This document shows, one piece after another, positions 42,400 through 51,308 of a stretch of 64,000 nucleotides of DNA. Every line of letters begins with the position of its first letter. The first letter of the stretch is position 1. The translations under genes and the position numbers were made by a program. The stretch is from JBFXJF01 sp050175155 (lineage in GTDB: Bacteria; Bacillota; Bacilli; Tepidibacillales; Tepidibacillaceae). The notes under the pieces were generated by a model. The model was not told the origin of the DNA and did no database searches. It worked only from the letters and a program-made list of their open reading frames with translations. The stretch spans positions 1-64,000 of the forward strand of contig JBFXJF010000007.1 of the NCBI GenBank assembly GCA_050175155.1, given 5' to 3'.

Positions 42400-43188
42400 A
42401 TGAAAAGTGTCGTTATAACTGGTAGCACAAGGGGTATAGGATTATTTATGGCGAGGGAGTTTTTAAGATCAGGCTGTCAAGTAACCGTTTCCGGAAGAAG
42501 TGAAAAATCCTTTAATATCGCCAAGAAAGAGCTTGCGGAATATTCGGATAGGGTCTTATATGTGCCATGTAATGTAAGGATAAAAGAAGATCTTGAAAAC
42601 CTTTGGAAGGAATCCGTGAAAAGATGGGGACCAATCGATTTTTGGATTAACAATGCAGGACAAAACTGTCCATATGAATTTGTTTATGATACAGAGCAAA
42701 ATTATGTTGATGCTGTAATAGATACTAACATCAGAGGATTAATCTATGGCTCCCAAATTGCAGCAAAAAATATGCTAAATCAAGGTAGCGGTCAGATTTG
42801 GAATATGGAGGGTCTTGGTTCAAACAATATGATTCAAGAAAAAACGATTCTTTACGGTACATCAAAACACGCATTAACTTATTTTACTAAGGGCTTGGCA
42901 AAAGAGCTTGCAGAAACATCTGTTATAGCAGGACGTCTTTCCCCAGGAATGATGTTAACCGATTTTATTACCAAAGACCCTGAAGGTGAAAAATCACCCG
43001 TTTTAGAAAATCAGAGTTTCCAGAAAGTATTCAACACTCTTGCAGACCTACCAGAAACAGTAGCAGAATTCTTTATTCCAAGAATACTAGCAAATAAGAA
43101 AAACAATGCCCATATTGTCTGGCTCACCAATAAAAAGGCTATGCTACGTTTTACTAAAAGTGTATTCAAAAAAAGAAAACTAATATAA
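42400..43188 (+). CDS. Short-chain dehydrogenase/reductase
   Basis: A 262-residue SDR with the NAD(P)-binding GSTRGIGLFMA at residue 7, NNAGQN in the middle and the catalytic YGTSK (about 151-155) with a preceding Gly/Ser-rich strand. An SGR segment after the second strand suggests NADP(H). The substrate is unknown. ATG follows GGAGG. Monocistronic; a composite repeat hairpin begins 28 bp after the stop. Confidence 0.9.
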   Translation: MKSVVITGSTRGIGLFMAREFLRSGCQVTVSGRSEKSFNIAKKELAEYSDRVLYVPCNVRIKEDLENLWKESVKRWGPIDFWINNAGQNCPYEFVYDTEQNYVDAVIDTNIRGLIYGSQIAAKNMLNQGSGQIWNMEGLGSNNMIQEKTILYGTSKHALTYFTKGLAKELAETSVIAGRLSPGMMLTDFITKDPEGEKSPVLENQSFQKVFNTLADLPETVAEFFIPRILANKKNNAHIVWLTNKKAMLRFTKSVFKKRKLI

Positions 43189-43215
43189 CAGACATTAATA
43201 ATGAAATCATATAAA

Positions 43216-43318
43216 AAGGCTATGTAGTCATCTATAGCGAAGCCTTTGCGAAGCAAGAGCAGAGCGTTAGATGACTACATAGCCTTAGAATACATAAGAT
43301 TCTTTAGTAGAAATCCAT
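43216..43318. repeat. Composite palindromic repeat, full copy (reverse orientation)
   Basis: Arms AAGGCTATGTAG (43216) and CTACATAGCCTT (ending 43286) pair perfectly and enclose the core that starts TCATCTATAGCGAAGCC and ends GCGTTAGATGA. A degenerate TACATAAGATTCTTTAGTAG tail follows, which is the reverse complement of the GAAGAATC unit. It differs from the 47.7-kb copy by paired changes in the stem. Confidence 0.78.
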
Positions 43319-43350
43319 AAGGCTTGCTTAAGTGCAAACCTTGTTTTTTT
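43319..43350 (+). terminator. Hairpin with T run upstream of the PadR gene
   Basis: AAGG(C)TTGC and GCAA(A)CCTT pair around a TTAAGT loop and are followed by TTGTTTTTTT. The stem resembles the palindrome after eno at 30143. Confidence 0.65.
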
Positions 43351-43437
43351 AATTGACAATTTGTAAATTCCAAAGTAAACTATGTTCAATATGTCTATAT
43401 ACATAGGGTATATAGTAAAGCTATTAGAGGTGAGATT

Positions 43438-43809
43438 GTGACTGAGAGAAACGCCTTGTTTTGTACTAGTAAGCACGAAAAGATGGAAAGATTTTTGGAA
43501 GTATGTTTATTGCTGCTTTTATATGACGAAGTTGGATATGGTTACGGACTTATAGAACAATTAACGTTTTTTGGTTTTTCAGAGGATGATCTAAATGTAA
43601 GCACGTTATATAGAACCTTAAGAAAAATGGAAAACGAAAACTTAGTGACTTCACTATGGGAGAATGGAGGTCCTGGTCCAAAGCGAAGAGTATATGAGAT
43701 AACAGAAAATGGGAAAGAAGAACTGAGGCAATGGATATATATATTAAAAGTTAGAAAAGATCGAATTGAGAAGCTGATTGGCAGATATGATGAAAAAGCA
43801 CTAAAATAA
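43438..43809 (+). CDS. PadR-family transcriptional regulator
   Basis: A 123-residue winged-helix protein. The pattern CLLLLLYDEVGYGYGLIEQL, then LNVSTLYRTLRKMENENLV, then GPKRRVYEITENGKEEL is the standard PadR N-terminal domain with its recognition helix and wing. GTG start after AGAGGTGAG. The two permease genes follow 13 bp downstream, so it most likely controls them in response to an unknown ligand. Confidence 0.9.
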   Translation: MTERNALFCTSKHEKMERFLEVCLLLLLYDEVGYGYGLIEQLTFFGFSEDDLNVSTLYRTLRKMENENLVTSLWENGGPGPKRRVYEITENGKEELRQWIYILKVRKDRIEKLIGRYDEKALK

Positions 43810-43822
43810 CGGGGTGAACTTG

Positions 43823-44302
43823 ATGACAACAATAATTACAATATATGGCTTACTTGGATTATGCCTTATAGCTTCATTGATAAAGAGCAAGGAAAAAACT
43901 AAAAATGCTTTTAAAGTAGCAGGAAAAGCACTTTTTAAATCAGCGCCAAGTTTATTAAGCGTGCTTGGTATCGTAGGGTTAACATTAGGTATCTTAACTC
44001 CGGAAACCATCTCAAAGTTAGTAGGTGCTGAAGCTGGTTTTATAGCGACGATTTTTGCGGCGGTGGTTGGTTCGATTACCTTAATACCTTCATTAGTAGC
44101 ATTTCCTCTTGCGGGTTCTCTTCTTCGTTCCGGTGCTACGGTCATGACGATATCAGCATTTGTTACAACGCTTGTTATGGTTGGATTCGTGACAGCACCA
44201 ATGGAAATAAATTCACTCGGGAAAAAATTTACACTGCTGCGTAACGGTTTTGGATTTATAGCAGCATTGATTATAGCAGGAATTATGGGGGTGCTATTGT
44301 AA
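43823..44302 (+). CDS. Permease half-protein (YraQ/ArsP-like), N-terminal partner
   Basis: A 159-residue membrane protein with about four to five helices. Its central motif FPLAGSLLRSGAT resembles the conserved PxAGSxxRKG of the DUF318/ArsP permease family, which in full-length proteins occurs once per half. It shares one base with the next gene (TAATG). A full permease is probably formed by the two chains together. ATG 43823 is preferred over GTG 43814, which overlaps GGGGTG. Confidence 0.7.
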   Translation: MTTIITIYGLLGLCLIASLIKSKEKTKNAFKVAGKALFKSAPSLLSVLGIVGLTLGILTPETISKLVGAEAGFIATIFAAVVGSITLIPSLVAFPLAGSLLRSGATVMTISAFVTTLVMVGFVTAPMEINSLGKKFTLLRNGFGFIAALIIAGIMGVLL

Positions 44303-44865
44303 TGGAACTTATTATGAAATTTAAATTCCCAATTATCATAGTATTTGTGTTTATTGGTTTGGCTATATGGATGCCAGTATTAGCAATTCGCTCATCTCAG
44401 GTATCATGGGATTATTTTAAGGAGATGGCTCTAATTATGCCTCCGGTATTTATTCTGATGGGTTTGATGGAAGTTTGGGTACCAAAAGATAAAATTAAAA
44501 AATGGCTTGGTAGCGGATCGGGCATTAAAGGTGCGGCCCTCTCTTTTGTCCTGGGAACTATACCTACAGGTCCACTGTATGTCGCGTTTCCAATGGCAGG
44601 ATCGTTGATCCGTAAGGGAGCCAGCTACACAAATATGGTTTTATTTTTAGGATCATGGGCAGCACTTAAAATTCCACAACTAATGTTTGAGATTAAATTT
44701 TTAGGATTTTCATTCTCGATTCTTAGATTTTTACTAACCATTGTCGCATTGCTAGTAATTGGATTTTTGATGGAAATTATTCTTAGAAAAAATCCTGATA
44801 AAGAATGGTTTGCAAAAGAGAGCGAAGAAGTGGAAAAAAGTAGTTTGGATAAATTTAAGGTATAG
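44302..44865 (+). CDS. Permease half-protein (YraQ/ArsP-like), C-terminal partner
   Basis: A 187-residue membrane protein with about five helices and the matching motif FPMAGSLIRKGASYTNM plus GTIPTGPLYVAFP. Related proteins export organoarsenicals or other small molecules; the substrate here is unknown. The start overlaps the preceding half-protein, implying stoichiometric production. The C-terminal 25 residues are charged and cytoplasmic. Confidence 0.72.
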   Translation: MELIMKFKFPIIIVFVFIGLAIWMPVLAIRSSQVSWDYFKEMALIMPPVFILMGLMEVWVPKDKIKKWLGSGSGIKGAALSFVLGTIPTGPLYVAFPMAGSLIRKGASYTNMVLFLGSWAALKIPQLMFEIKFLGFSFSILRFLLTIVALLVIGFLMEIILRKNPDKEWFAKESEEVEKSSLDKFKV

Positions 44866-44898
44866 TTGTATTCAATAGCAGTTTCAGTTATGGGCGCT

Positions 44899-47583
44899 TT
44901 AATCTTTTACCAATACTTGATTCACAAACACATCTACAATATTAGGATCAAACTGAGTTCCTGCACACTTTTTAAGTTCCAATATTGCCTCCTCTTTGCT
45001 GTATGATCCGCGGTAAGGTCTTGTTTCTGTCATGGCATCATATGCATCGGCTACAGCAATAATTCTTGCTTTTATTGGGATCGCATCTCCTTCAAGACCT
45101 TCTGGATAACCAGTACCATCCCATCTTTCATGATGGGCAGCAACAACATAAGCAATATCCTTATATTGTTCAGTTTCCCCTAAAATTTTAGCACTCTTTA
45201 TAGGATGTTGTTTCATCAGTTCCCATTCTTCATCATTAAGTTTTCCTTCTTTGTTTAATATCGCTTCATTTATACCAATTTTCCCGATATCATGCAGGTC
45301 ACCCGCTACTTTAATTTTGTTGATTCTTTTCAAATCCCAATTCAACTCTTTAGCAATTGCTTGACAATATTTGCCTACGCGCTCAGAGTGCATTTTTTCT
45401 CTTTCGCTCTTTTGAAATAGCGTACTCATCATTGCTGTAATCATATTACTGCGTGTGCTTCTAGCGTTATAATACTTTTTTCTATAAAGTTGGGCTTCTG
45501 ATTCCTTCATCAGTTTATCCAAACTTTGCACATCATCTTTTTGAATTCCGCAACCAAAAGAGACCGACAAATATACTTTAGCGTTTCCATTGTTAACAAT
45601 TTCAACATACCGTTCCAATTCATCTTCCAGGCGATTAGTTAGTTCCAGGGCATCTTCTTCCGATGATTTGGTTAAAAGGATTACGAATTCATCACCATCA
45701 ATACGTGCCAAAATATCTTTGTCACGTATTATTGATTGTACACTTTTAACCATTTCTTTAATTAATTCATCTCCAATTGCATGACCAAAATGATCGTTTA
45801 CCATTTTTAAACCATTTATATCCCCGGTAATAATTGCTAAGGGACGGTATTCTTCAGTATCCAAACTTAAAAAAGTTTCTTCAAAGTACCGACGATTGTA
45901 TATTCCGGTTAAATAATCATGGTAAGCCAAGTGCTTTATTTCTATCATCGCTTTTTCCCGTTTGGTTACATCAAATATTATAGATAGTAGCACTTTTTTT
46001 TGACCAAAATCAATTGGACTTGTGTATACATCAACTATCCTGATTTCTCCGTTTTTTAGTCTATGAGAGAAAGTAAAATATTTCTGGCCTTTCCGTAACG
46101 CTATAAGCAGTAACTCCTTTATTTTATCTTCTTCGAGAGTGTTAATGTCCTGAATAGACATTTCCAACAGCTCGTCCTTTGAGTAGCCGTAGAAACGTAC
46201 TGCGGCTGGATTAGAATCCAATATCCGCCCTGTTTCCGGTTCGATAAAGAGCATCCCTGCCTCATGATTTTCTATCATCGATCTAAGTCTGGCTAACTCA
46301 CTTTTTTCCTGTTCTTCCATCTTTTTTTTATCATTAATATCGATTCCGATTGAGTAATAATTTACAGTGACACCATTTTCATCAAAGATAGCAACATCTT
46401 GCCATTCCATCCATCGCATTTCTTTATCCTTTAAAACTCTGTGGATAGAGCTGGCTACATTTTTATCAGGTGTTAAGCCTAAATATCGTTGTTTAACACT
46501 TTCTTTTTCCCCATCAGGTATAATGTCCAAAAACTTTTTTCCGATTAAGTCTTCTCTTTTATAGCCTAAATACTCACAATAACCTTCATTGACGTAAGTT
46601 AAAGTACAGTCCTTATCAAATTCACAGATAAATACTGGGATACGGTTAACAATATTGTAATATCTTTGGCGTTCTTCTTGTATTAGTAACGTCTGCTGTT
46701 TGCTTTCTTTAATCAGCCAGGCACTTTGTAACAGTAAAGTTAGCTGGTTTATATCAAATTCGGTATAGTCAGCCTCTTTATTTCCCAAGCCTAAAACGGC
46801 TACAATTTTTCCTTCATAAAATACTGGAATAGACATATAGTTTAACAAAGCTACATGACCCTCTGGGTAGCCTTTTTTCATTAGATTCGGTGCTTGAAAA
46901 TTGTTAACGATAATTGGTTTTCTTTGGCGTACTACTTCTCCCCACAAGCCAGCTTTTTCAAGTTGACGTATTGTATGTTTTTCTATTACATTACAATCGG
47001 GCATAACACCATTGGTCCATGTATTTAATTGAAATTTTTTTTCACTCTCATCATATAGATAAATATAGCCATAAGTGCTACTTGTAAGTTCTAAGGCGCT
47101 GTGAAGAGTATAATCCAAGAATTTCTGTTGATCTGAGACATCTTGATTGTATATATCTATTATGATTTCCTGTCTTTTTATCACCTGTTGGGTTTCCAAC
47201 ACTTGTTTCTCAAGATTTTTCTTATCTGAAATGTCTTCTACTAAGGAAATAAAGTATCCTTCTTTGGGGGAATAAGCATAAACCTTATACCACCTATTTA
47301 AAGAGTGAGAAAACTGCTCCAATTGGATTTTTTTACCACAGTAAGCAACCTGCGAATAGGTTCCAATCCAGTCGAAATTATCATCAACAATGGAAGGTAA
47401 AACTTCTGTAACTTTTTTCCCTATAATATTATCGGCGGAAAGCCCAGTATATTCTTCAAATTGAGAATTTAAATCTATAAATATGTAATCACAGGGCTTA
47501 CCTTTTTCGTCTTTAACAAACTTATGTAATGCATATCCAAGAGGCATGTCCTTTATGATTCTAGTTGAAAAATATTCTTTCAA
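44899..47583 (-). CDS. PAS-GAF-PAS-PAS-GGDEF-HD-GYP signalling protein
   Basis: An 894-residue protein without membrane segments. Domain order is PAS (about 10-120), a coiled coil, GAF (150-300), two PAS domains (310-430 and 435-555), GGDEF (560-720) and HD-GYP (725-894). The cyclase motif reads DGDEF, with the first Gly replaced by Asp, so cyclase activity is uncertain. The phosphodiesterase motifs HDIGKIGI, HHERWDGTGYPEGL and DAYDAMT look intact, so net c-di-GMP hydrolysis is the better guess. The sensed signals are unknown. It is convergent with the permease genes. Confidence 0.9.
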   Translation of the reverse strand: MKEYFSTRIIKDMPLGYALHKFVKDEKGKPCDYIFIDLNSQFEEYTGLSADNIIGKKVTEVLPSIVDDNFDWIGTYSQVAYCGKKIQLEQFSHSLNRWYKVYAYSPKEGYFISLVEDISDKKNLEKQVLETQQVIKRQEIIIDIYNQDVSDQQKFLDYTLHSALELTSSTYGYIYLYDESEKKFQLNTWTNGVMPDCNVIEKHTIRQLEKAGLWGEVVRQRKPIIVNNFQAPNLMKKGYPEGHVALLNYMSIPVFYEGKIVAVLGLGNKEADYTEFDINQLTLLLQSAWLIKESKQQTLLIQEERQRYYNIVNRIPVFICEFDKDCTLTYVNEGYCEYLGYKREDLIGKKFLDIIPDGEKESVKQRYLGLTPDKNVASSIHRVLKDKEMRWMEWQDVAIFDENGVTVNYYSIGIDINDKKKMEEQEKSELARLRSMIENHEAGMLFIEPETGRILDSNPAAVRFYGYSKDELLEMSIQDINTLEEDKIKELLLIALRKGQKYFTFSHRLKNGEIRIVDVYTSPIDFGQKKVLLSIIFDVTKREKAMIEIKHLAYHDYLTGIYNRRYFEETFLSLDTEEYRPLAIITGDINGLKMVNDHFGHAIGDELIKEMVKSVQSIIRDKDILARIDGDEFVILLTKSSEEDALELTNRLEDELERYVEIVNNGNAKVYLSVSFGCGIQKDDVQSLDKLMKESEAQLYRKKYYNARSTRSNMITAMMSTLFQKSEREKMHSERVGKYCQAIAKELNWDLKRINKIKVAGDLHDIGKIGINEAILNKEGKLNDEEWELMKQHPIKSAKILGETEQYKDIAYVVAAHHERWDGTGYPEGLEGDAIPIKARIIAVADAYDAMTETRPYRGSYSKEEAILELKKCAGTQFDPNIVDVFVNQVLVKD

Positions 47584-47731
47584 TTCTTATCACCTCTAAT
47601 AGTTTCTCATAAGAGATTAGATTTTCGACATATATCTCCATTTTTTTAAACCTTAAAAATATTATATATTATATAGTTTATTTGGTCATCAAAATTAAAT
47701 ATACCTACTTATAAATTGGCTTACAATAAAA

Positions 47732-47838
47732 AAGGCAATGTAATCATCTATAGCAAAGCTTTTGCGAAAGCTAGAGCAGAGCGTTAGATAATTACATTGC
47801 CTTAACATACATGTGATTCTTCACTAGCGCTCAGAATG
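47732..47838. repeat. Composite palindromic repeat, full copy (reverse orientation)
   Basis: Arms AAGGCAATGTAA and TTACATTGCCTT (ending 47803) enclose a core starting TCATCTATAGCAAAGC and ending GCGTTAGATAA. The tail ACATGTGATTCTTCAC-TAGCGCTCAGAATGA is the best preserved TCATTCTGAGC...GAAGAATC unit in the window, on the minus strand. It occupies the middle of the 384-bp gap between the HD-GYP and DUF4153-like genes, and nothing else recognisable lies in that gap. Confidence 0.78.
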
Positions 47839-47967
47839 AAAATATATATTAATTTTACTTACTATTGGTTAATATAAATAATTAATAGCTACTATTATCA
47901 ATTAGTCTTCATATGATATGATATAGACAAGTACGGCAAGTATTCTTATGAAAAGGTGGCGCTATTT

Positions 47968-49746
47968 ATGGTCGAAGAGAATAGTAAAAGAAGGTTGTCG
48001 CTTATTGATTATACAAAAATAGGTATTGAATCCGTTTACAAAACTTTTCTTAGATTTCCTTTAACAATCCTTTTATTCGTTGCACTTGCAGTAACAACTA
48101 TTTATAGAATTGAAATAGCTTACAGAGAAAGTATGTATGAGATAATTGATCGTCTGACGGGAGTTCTATTACTCGGAGTAGTGTTATCTTTAGCTGTGCA
48201 GATGTTATTTGAGAGATATTCAAGAAAACAAAATATTCTTTATAAAATTGCAGCTTATTCGATGGAAATAGCTATAATAGTCGGATATTATTTTTATCTA
48301 TTTCCAAACACTGGACTTGTATCAGTTGAAAGATTGTTGCTAATAAGTATTTCACTAATACTTGCCTTTCTATTTATTCCTTACTTATTTAGAAGGGAAA
48401 ATTTTGAACTGTACATTACTAGTATAATGACAAGGTTAGTAACTACAGTATTCTTTACTACGGTATTAGCGCTAGGCTTGACTGCAACATTATTTGCAAT
48501 AGAATCTCTTCTATACAATGAGCTCGATTCAAATTTTTACTCGTACATTTGGATCCTAGCTTGGTCTATTTTTGCCCCTATATTTTTCCTGTATGGGTTA
48601 CCCAAAAGAGAAGAAGATTTTAGTTTAAATAGTTATAATAAGGTTCTTGAAGTATTATTGCTTTATATAATTTTACCAATACTTAGTATCTTTACAGTAG
48701 TATTGTATATTTACTTTGGAAAGATTTTAATTACGCAGGTATGGCCTGAGGGGATAGTCTCTTATCTTGTTCTTTCTTATACGGCTGTTGGATTATCTTC
48801 AATATTCCTTATATCACCACTAAAGTTAAAAAACAAATGGGCTAGAATATTTATTTCAATATTTACTAAGGTTAGCATACCGTTACTTGTTATAATGTTT
48901 ATGTCTATAGGTATCCGAATTGGTGAATATGGCTTCACCGAAAATAGATATTATATCTTAATAATCGGAATATGGGCAACATTCGCTATCTTGTTTGTAT
49001 TATTTAATAAAGGTAAAAACAACATAGTTCTTCCAATTAGTTTAGCAATTGTTGCTTTTCTAATTGTAATAGGTCCGTGGAGTGCATTTAATGTTTCTGT
49101 TGCAAGCCAATCTGAACGTTTTTACAATATATTGATTAAGTACGACATGATTGATGAAAACGGTAAAGTTAACGTGAACGATAGAATAATTGAAGATATT
49201 GATAAAAAAGAGATCATTGGAATATTGCGATATTTTGAATATTCTCATGAGCCAGAAGAATTAACGTATCTACCAAGCGGTTTTGGTATCATTGATATGG
49301 AAAGAATCTTTGGTTTTTCAGAATATATGTATGTTGATGATTACTCTAATCAAATAAGTTATTATAGAGATAACACTAATCCACTTGTTATAACAGGTTA
49401 CGATGTTCTCTATAATTTTAAGTCCTATAATCAGGATACTGAAAAAGAGTTTGATTTTAATGGCTCTAGTTATAAAGTTTATATCAAAAAGGATTTCGTT
49501 TTAACAATATCGCTTGATGGAGATGAGATATATCAAGTAAGTATTCAAGAATATGTAAAATCTTTGCATGAAAAATATGGATATAACACAAAGGGAGAGA
49601 GTATTGCACCTGAGGATTTGATCTTTATTGATGGAAATGAAGAAGCTGAAGTAATGTTTGTTTTTAATCAAATATATGGCACGGTTATTAATGAAGAAGT
49701 AAAATTAGAGAATATTGAGGTTGAGATTTATATCAATTTAAAATAA
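47968..49746 (+). CDS. DUF4153-like membrane protein
   Basis: A 592-residue protein. Residues 1-390 contain about ten to eleven membrane helices; the C-terminal 200 residues (from MIDENGKVNVNDR) are soluble with alternating strands. The arrangement resembles DUF4153 proteins of unknown role. ATG 47968 is preferred over GTG 47956, which overlaps the AAAGGTGG ribosome site. It stands alone, with repeat hairpins on both sides. Confidence 0.65.
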   Translation: MVEENSKRRLSLIDYTKIGIESVYKTFLRFPLTILLFVALAVTTIYRIEIAYRESMYEIIDRLTGVLLLGVVLSLAVQMLFERYSRKQNILYKIAAYSMEIAIIVGYYFYLFPNTGLVSVERLLLISISLILAFLFIPYLFRRENFELYITSIMTRLVTTVFFTTVLALGLTATLFAIESLLYNELDSNFYSYIWILAWSIFAPIFFLYGLPKREEDFSLNSYNKVLEVLLLYIILPILSIFTVVLYIYFGKILITQVWPEGIVSYLVLSYTAVGLSSIFLISPLKLKNKWARIFISIFTKVSIPLLVIMFMSIGIRIGEYGFTENRYYILIIGIWATFAILFVLFNKGKNNIVLPISLAIVAFLIVIGPWSAFNVSVASQSERFYNILIKYDMIDENGKVNVNDRIIEDIDKKEIIGILRYFEYSHEPEELTYLPSGFGIIDMERIFGFSEYMYVDDYSNQISYYRDNTNPLVITGYDVLYNFKSYNQDTEKEFDFNGSSYKVYIKKDFVLTISLDGDEIYQVSIQEYVKSLHEKYGYNTKGESIAPEDLIFIDGNEEAEVMFVFNQIYGTVINEEVKLENIEVEIYINLK

Positions 49747-49773
49747 GAGCATTACCTTAAGGGATTGAGTTAT

Positions 49774-49848
49774 AAAAGAGATATAATCATCTTTAGCGAA
49801 GCCTTTGCGTCAGCAAGAGCAGAGCGTTAGATGACTATATCTCTTTTT
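49774..49848. repeat. Composite palindromic repeat, hairpin part only
   Basis: Arms AAAAGAGATATA and TATATCTCTTTT enclose a core starting TCATCTTTAGCGAAGCC and ending GCGTTAGATGA. The arms differ in sequence from every other copy yet still pair. The GAAGAATC tail is missing. It lies between convergent genes and ends in T and A runs, so it probably serves as their shared terminator. Confidence 0.75.
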
Positions 49849-49890
49849 ATATTATTAAATCGCACTTAAATTTTTTTAAATAAAAGCTGT

Positions 49891-51264
49891 TTAGTTTTTA
49901 ACAGTTTTTCTATTTTTGACCTTGTAAGAAATGTATAAAAATAACAGATAGACAACGAGTGCTAGTAGCGTATATACATACATAATTGGATTGTTATCTA
50001 CATAACCTACTACTGGAATTCCTAATATAAGCATTAGGGGTAGACCAAAGAATAAGCCAATTGCGCTACCAAATACAAGATTTTCTGCGACTTGAGAATT
50101 GAATTCAGGATCTACTTCTCTCAATAAAGCTAAACCTGTTGAAAGGGTACCCGTTAACATTCCATACAATGCAAGTATATACTCAAGCGTATGTACTTTA
50201 AATATTCGCTTGGATAAATAGTAGATGAATCCAAAAGTAACTAATCCACCTGTTAATGTAATAATAAATAATGGCAACAAGTTAGTTTTAATTACGACGA
50301 TTGATAGAGCAGCAACTGAAGCTGCAATCATATAATCAAATGATGCCCCTGAAATTCTTTGTAATAGATAATTATTTGGGTAATTTTGAATAATAATTTC
50401 TTTCTTTTTTAGGTAATCAAATATTAATCTTAAAATAATTGCATATACCGTACCAAATAAAAATTGAAATCCCCATAGCATAGACATAAGAGTTTCTCCG
50501 TATGTACCTAAGTTTTTCAAAAGCGAATCCAAACCAACTAAAGTTAAATATGCTGTCAAATATACTATTCCTATTAAGCAGATTTGGACTGTAATTTTAT
50601 CAAGACCAGTACTTAAAGGAATATCGCCTGGATCGGATTCTTCTTTAATTATCTCTTGAATAACATCATTTTCAAGGGTTTCATGCTTCATTTTTTTCTG
50701 TCTTACGAGGTAATTAAGTATGATTACTCCACCGATACTTGCCCACAAGAATCCAATAGTAGAGAAGGCCAAACCAACTTGTCCACCATCGCTAAAGCCA
50801 GAAGAAACCCACTGATCACCGATAGAAAATGCCACTCCTGGACCTTGTCCAAACCCTAATGGAAGTAGCAATCCAAAGGTTGGGAAGATGTCGGGGAATA
50901 TAGTATATAAAAAGATCAAAGTGATTCCAAAACCAACAATACCTTGTATGAGGTAAGTTGAAACAATTGTAATACCAGTATTAAAGCTTGAGTTACTTTG
51001 CTTACCTGGGTTTCTCTCTTTTAAAGCAAGAGCAATAAAACCTATTGACATAAGATGATAAACCAATGTTTCTAAATTCTTCGGGTTAAAAGGTGTTAAG
51101 TTTAAAATTTCCGGACCAAGAATTAACCCGATAAAACCAGCAACAAACGACGTGGGAAGTAAAAATTTGTTAAATATCTTAAACTTTTGTTTAATAAAAA
51201 TTGCTAAAAAAATAAATAATGATAAGTACAAGAAATCTAATATTACTGTCCAATGATTACTCAA
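49891..51264 (-). CDS. GltS-like sodium/glutamate symporter family protein
   Basis: A 457-residue membrane protein with about twelve helices. It has the re-entrant-type glycine-rich motif LLLPLGFGQGPGVAFSIG, similar to the GFGQGPGQA motif in GltS and related carriers, and an equivalent in the second half around MLTGTLSTGLALL. A hydrophilic loop near 200-225 separates the halves. Substrate by family would be glutamate or another carboxylate with Na+, but this branch may differ. The start is 45 bp upstream of the acyltransferase region on the same strand. Confidence 0.75.
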   Translation of the reverse strand: MSNHWTVILDFLYLSLFIFLAIFIKQKFKIFNKFLLPTSFVAGFIGLILGPEILNLTPFNPKNLETLVYHLMSIGFIALALKERNPGKQSNSSFNTGITIVSTYLIQGIVGFGITLIFLYTIFPDIFPTFGLLLPLGFGQGPGVAFSIGDQWVSSGFSDGGQVGLAFSTIGFLWASIGGVIILNYLVRQKKMKHETLENDVIQEIIKEESDPGDIPLSTGLDKITVQICLIGIVYLTAYLTLVGLDSLLKNLGTYGETLMSMLWGFQFLFGTVYAIILRLIFDYLKKKEIIIQNYPNNYLLQRISGASFDYMIAASVAALSIVVIKTNLLPLFIITLTGGLVTFGFIYYLSKRIFKVHTLEYILALYGMLTGTLSTGLALLREVDPEFNSQVAENLVFGSAIGLFFGLPLMLILGIPVVGYVDNNPIMYVYTLLALVVYLLFLYISYKVKNRKTVKN

Positions 51265-51308
51265 TAATTACACGCCTCCCTTTTTAGATGTTCAATTCGT
51301 CTTTATTT

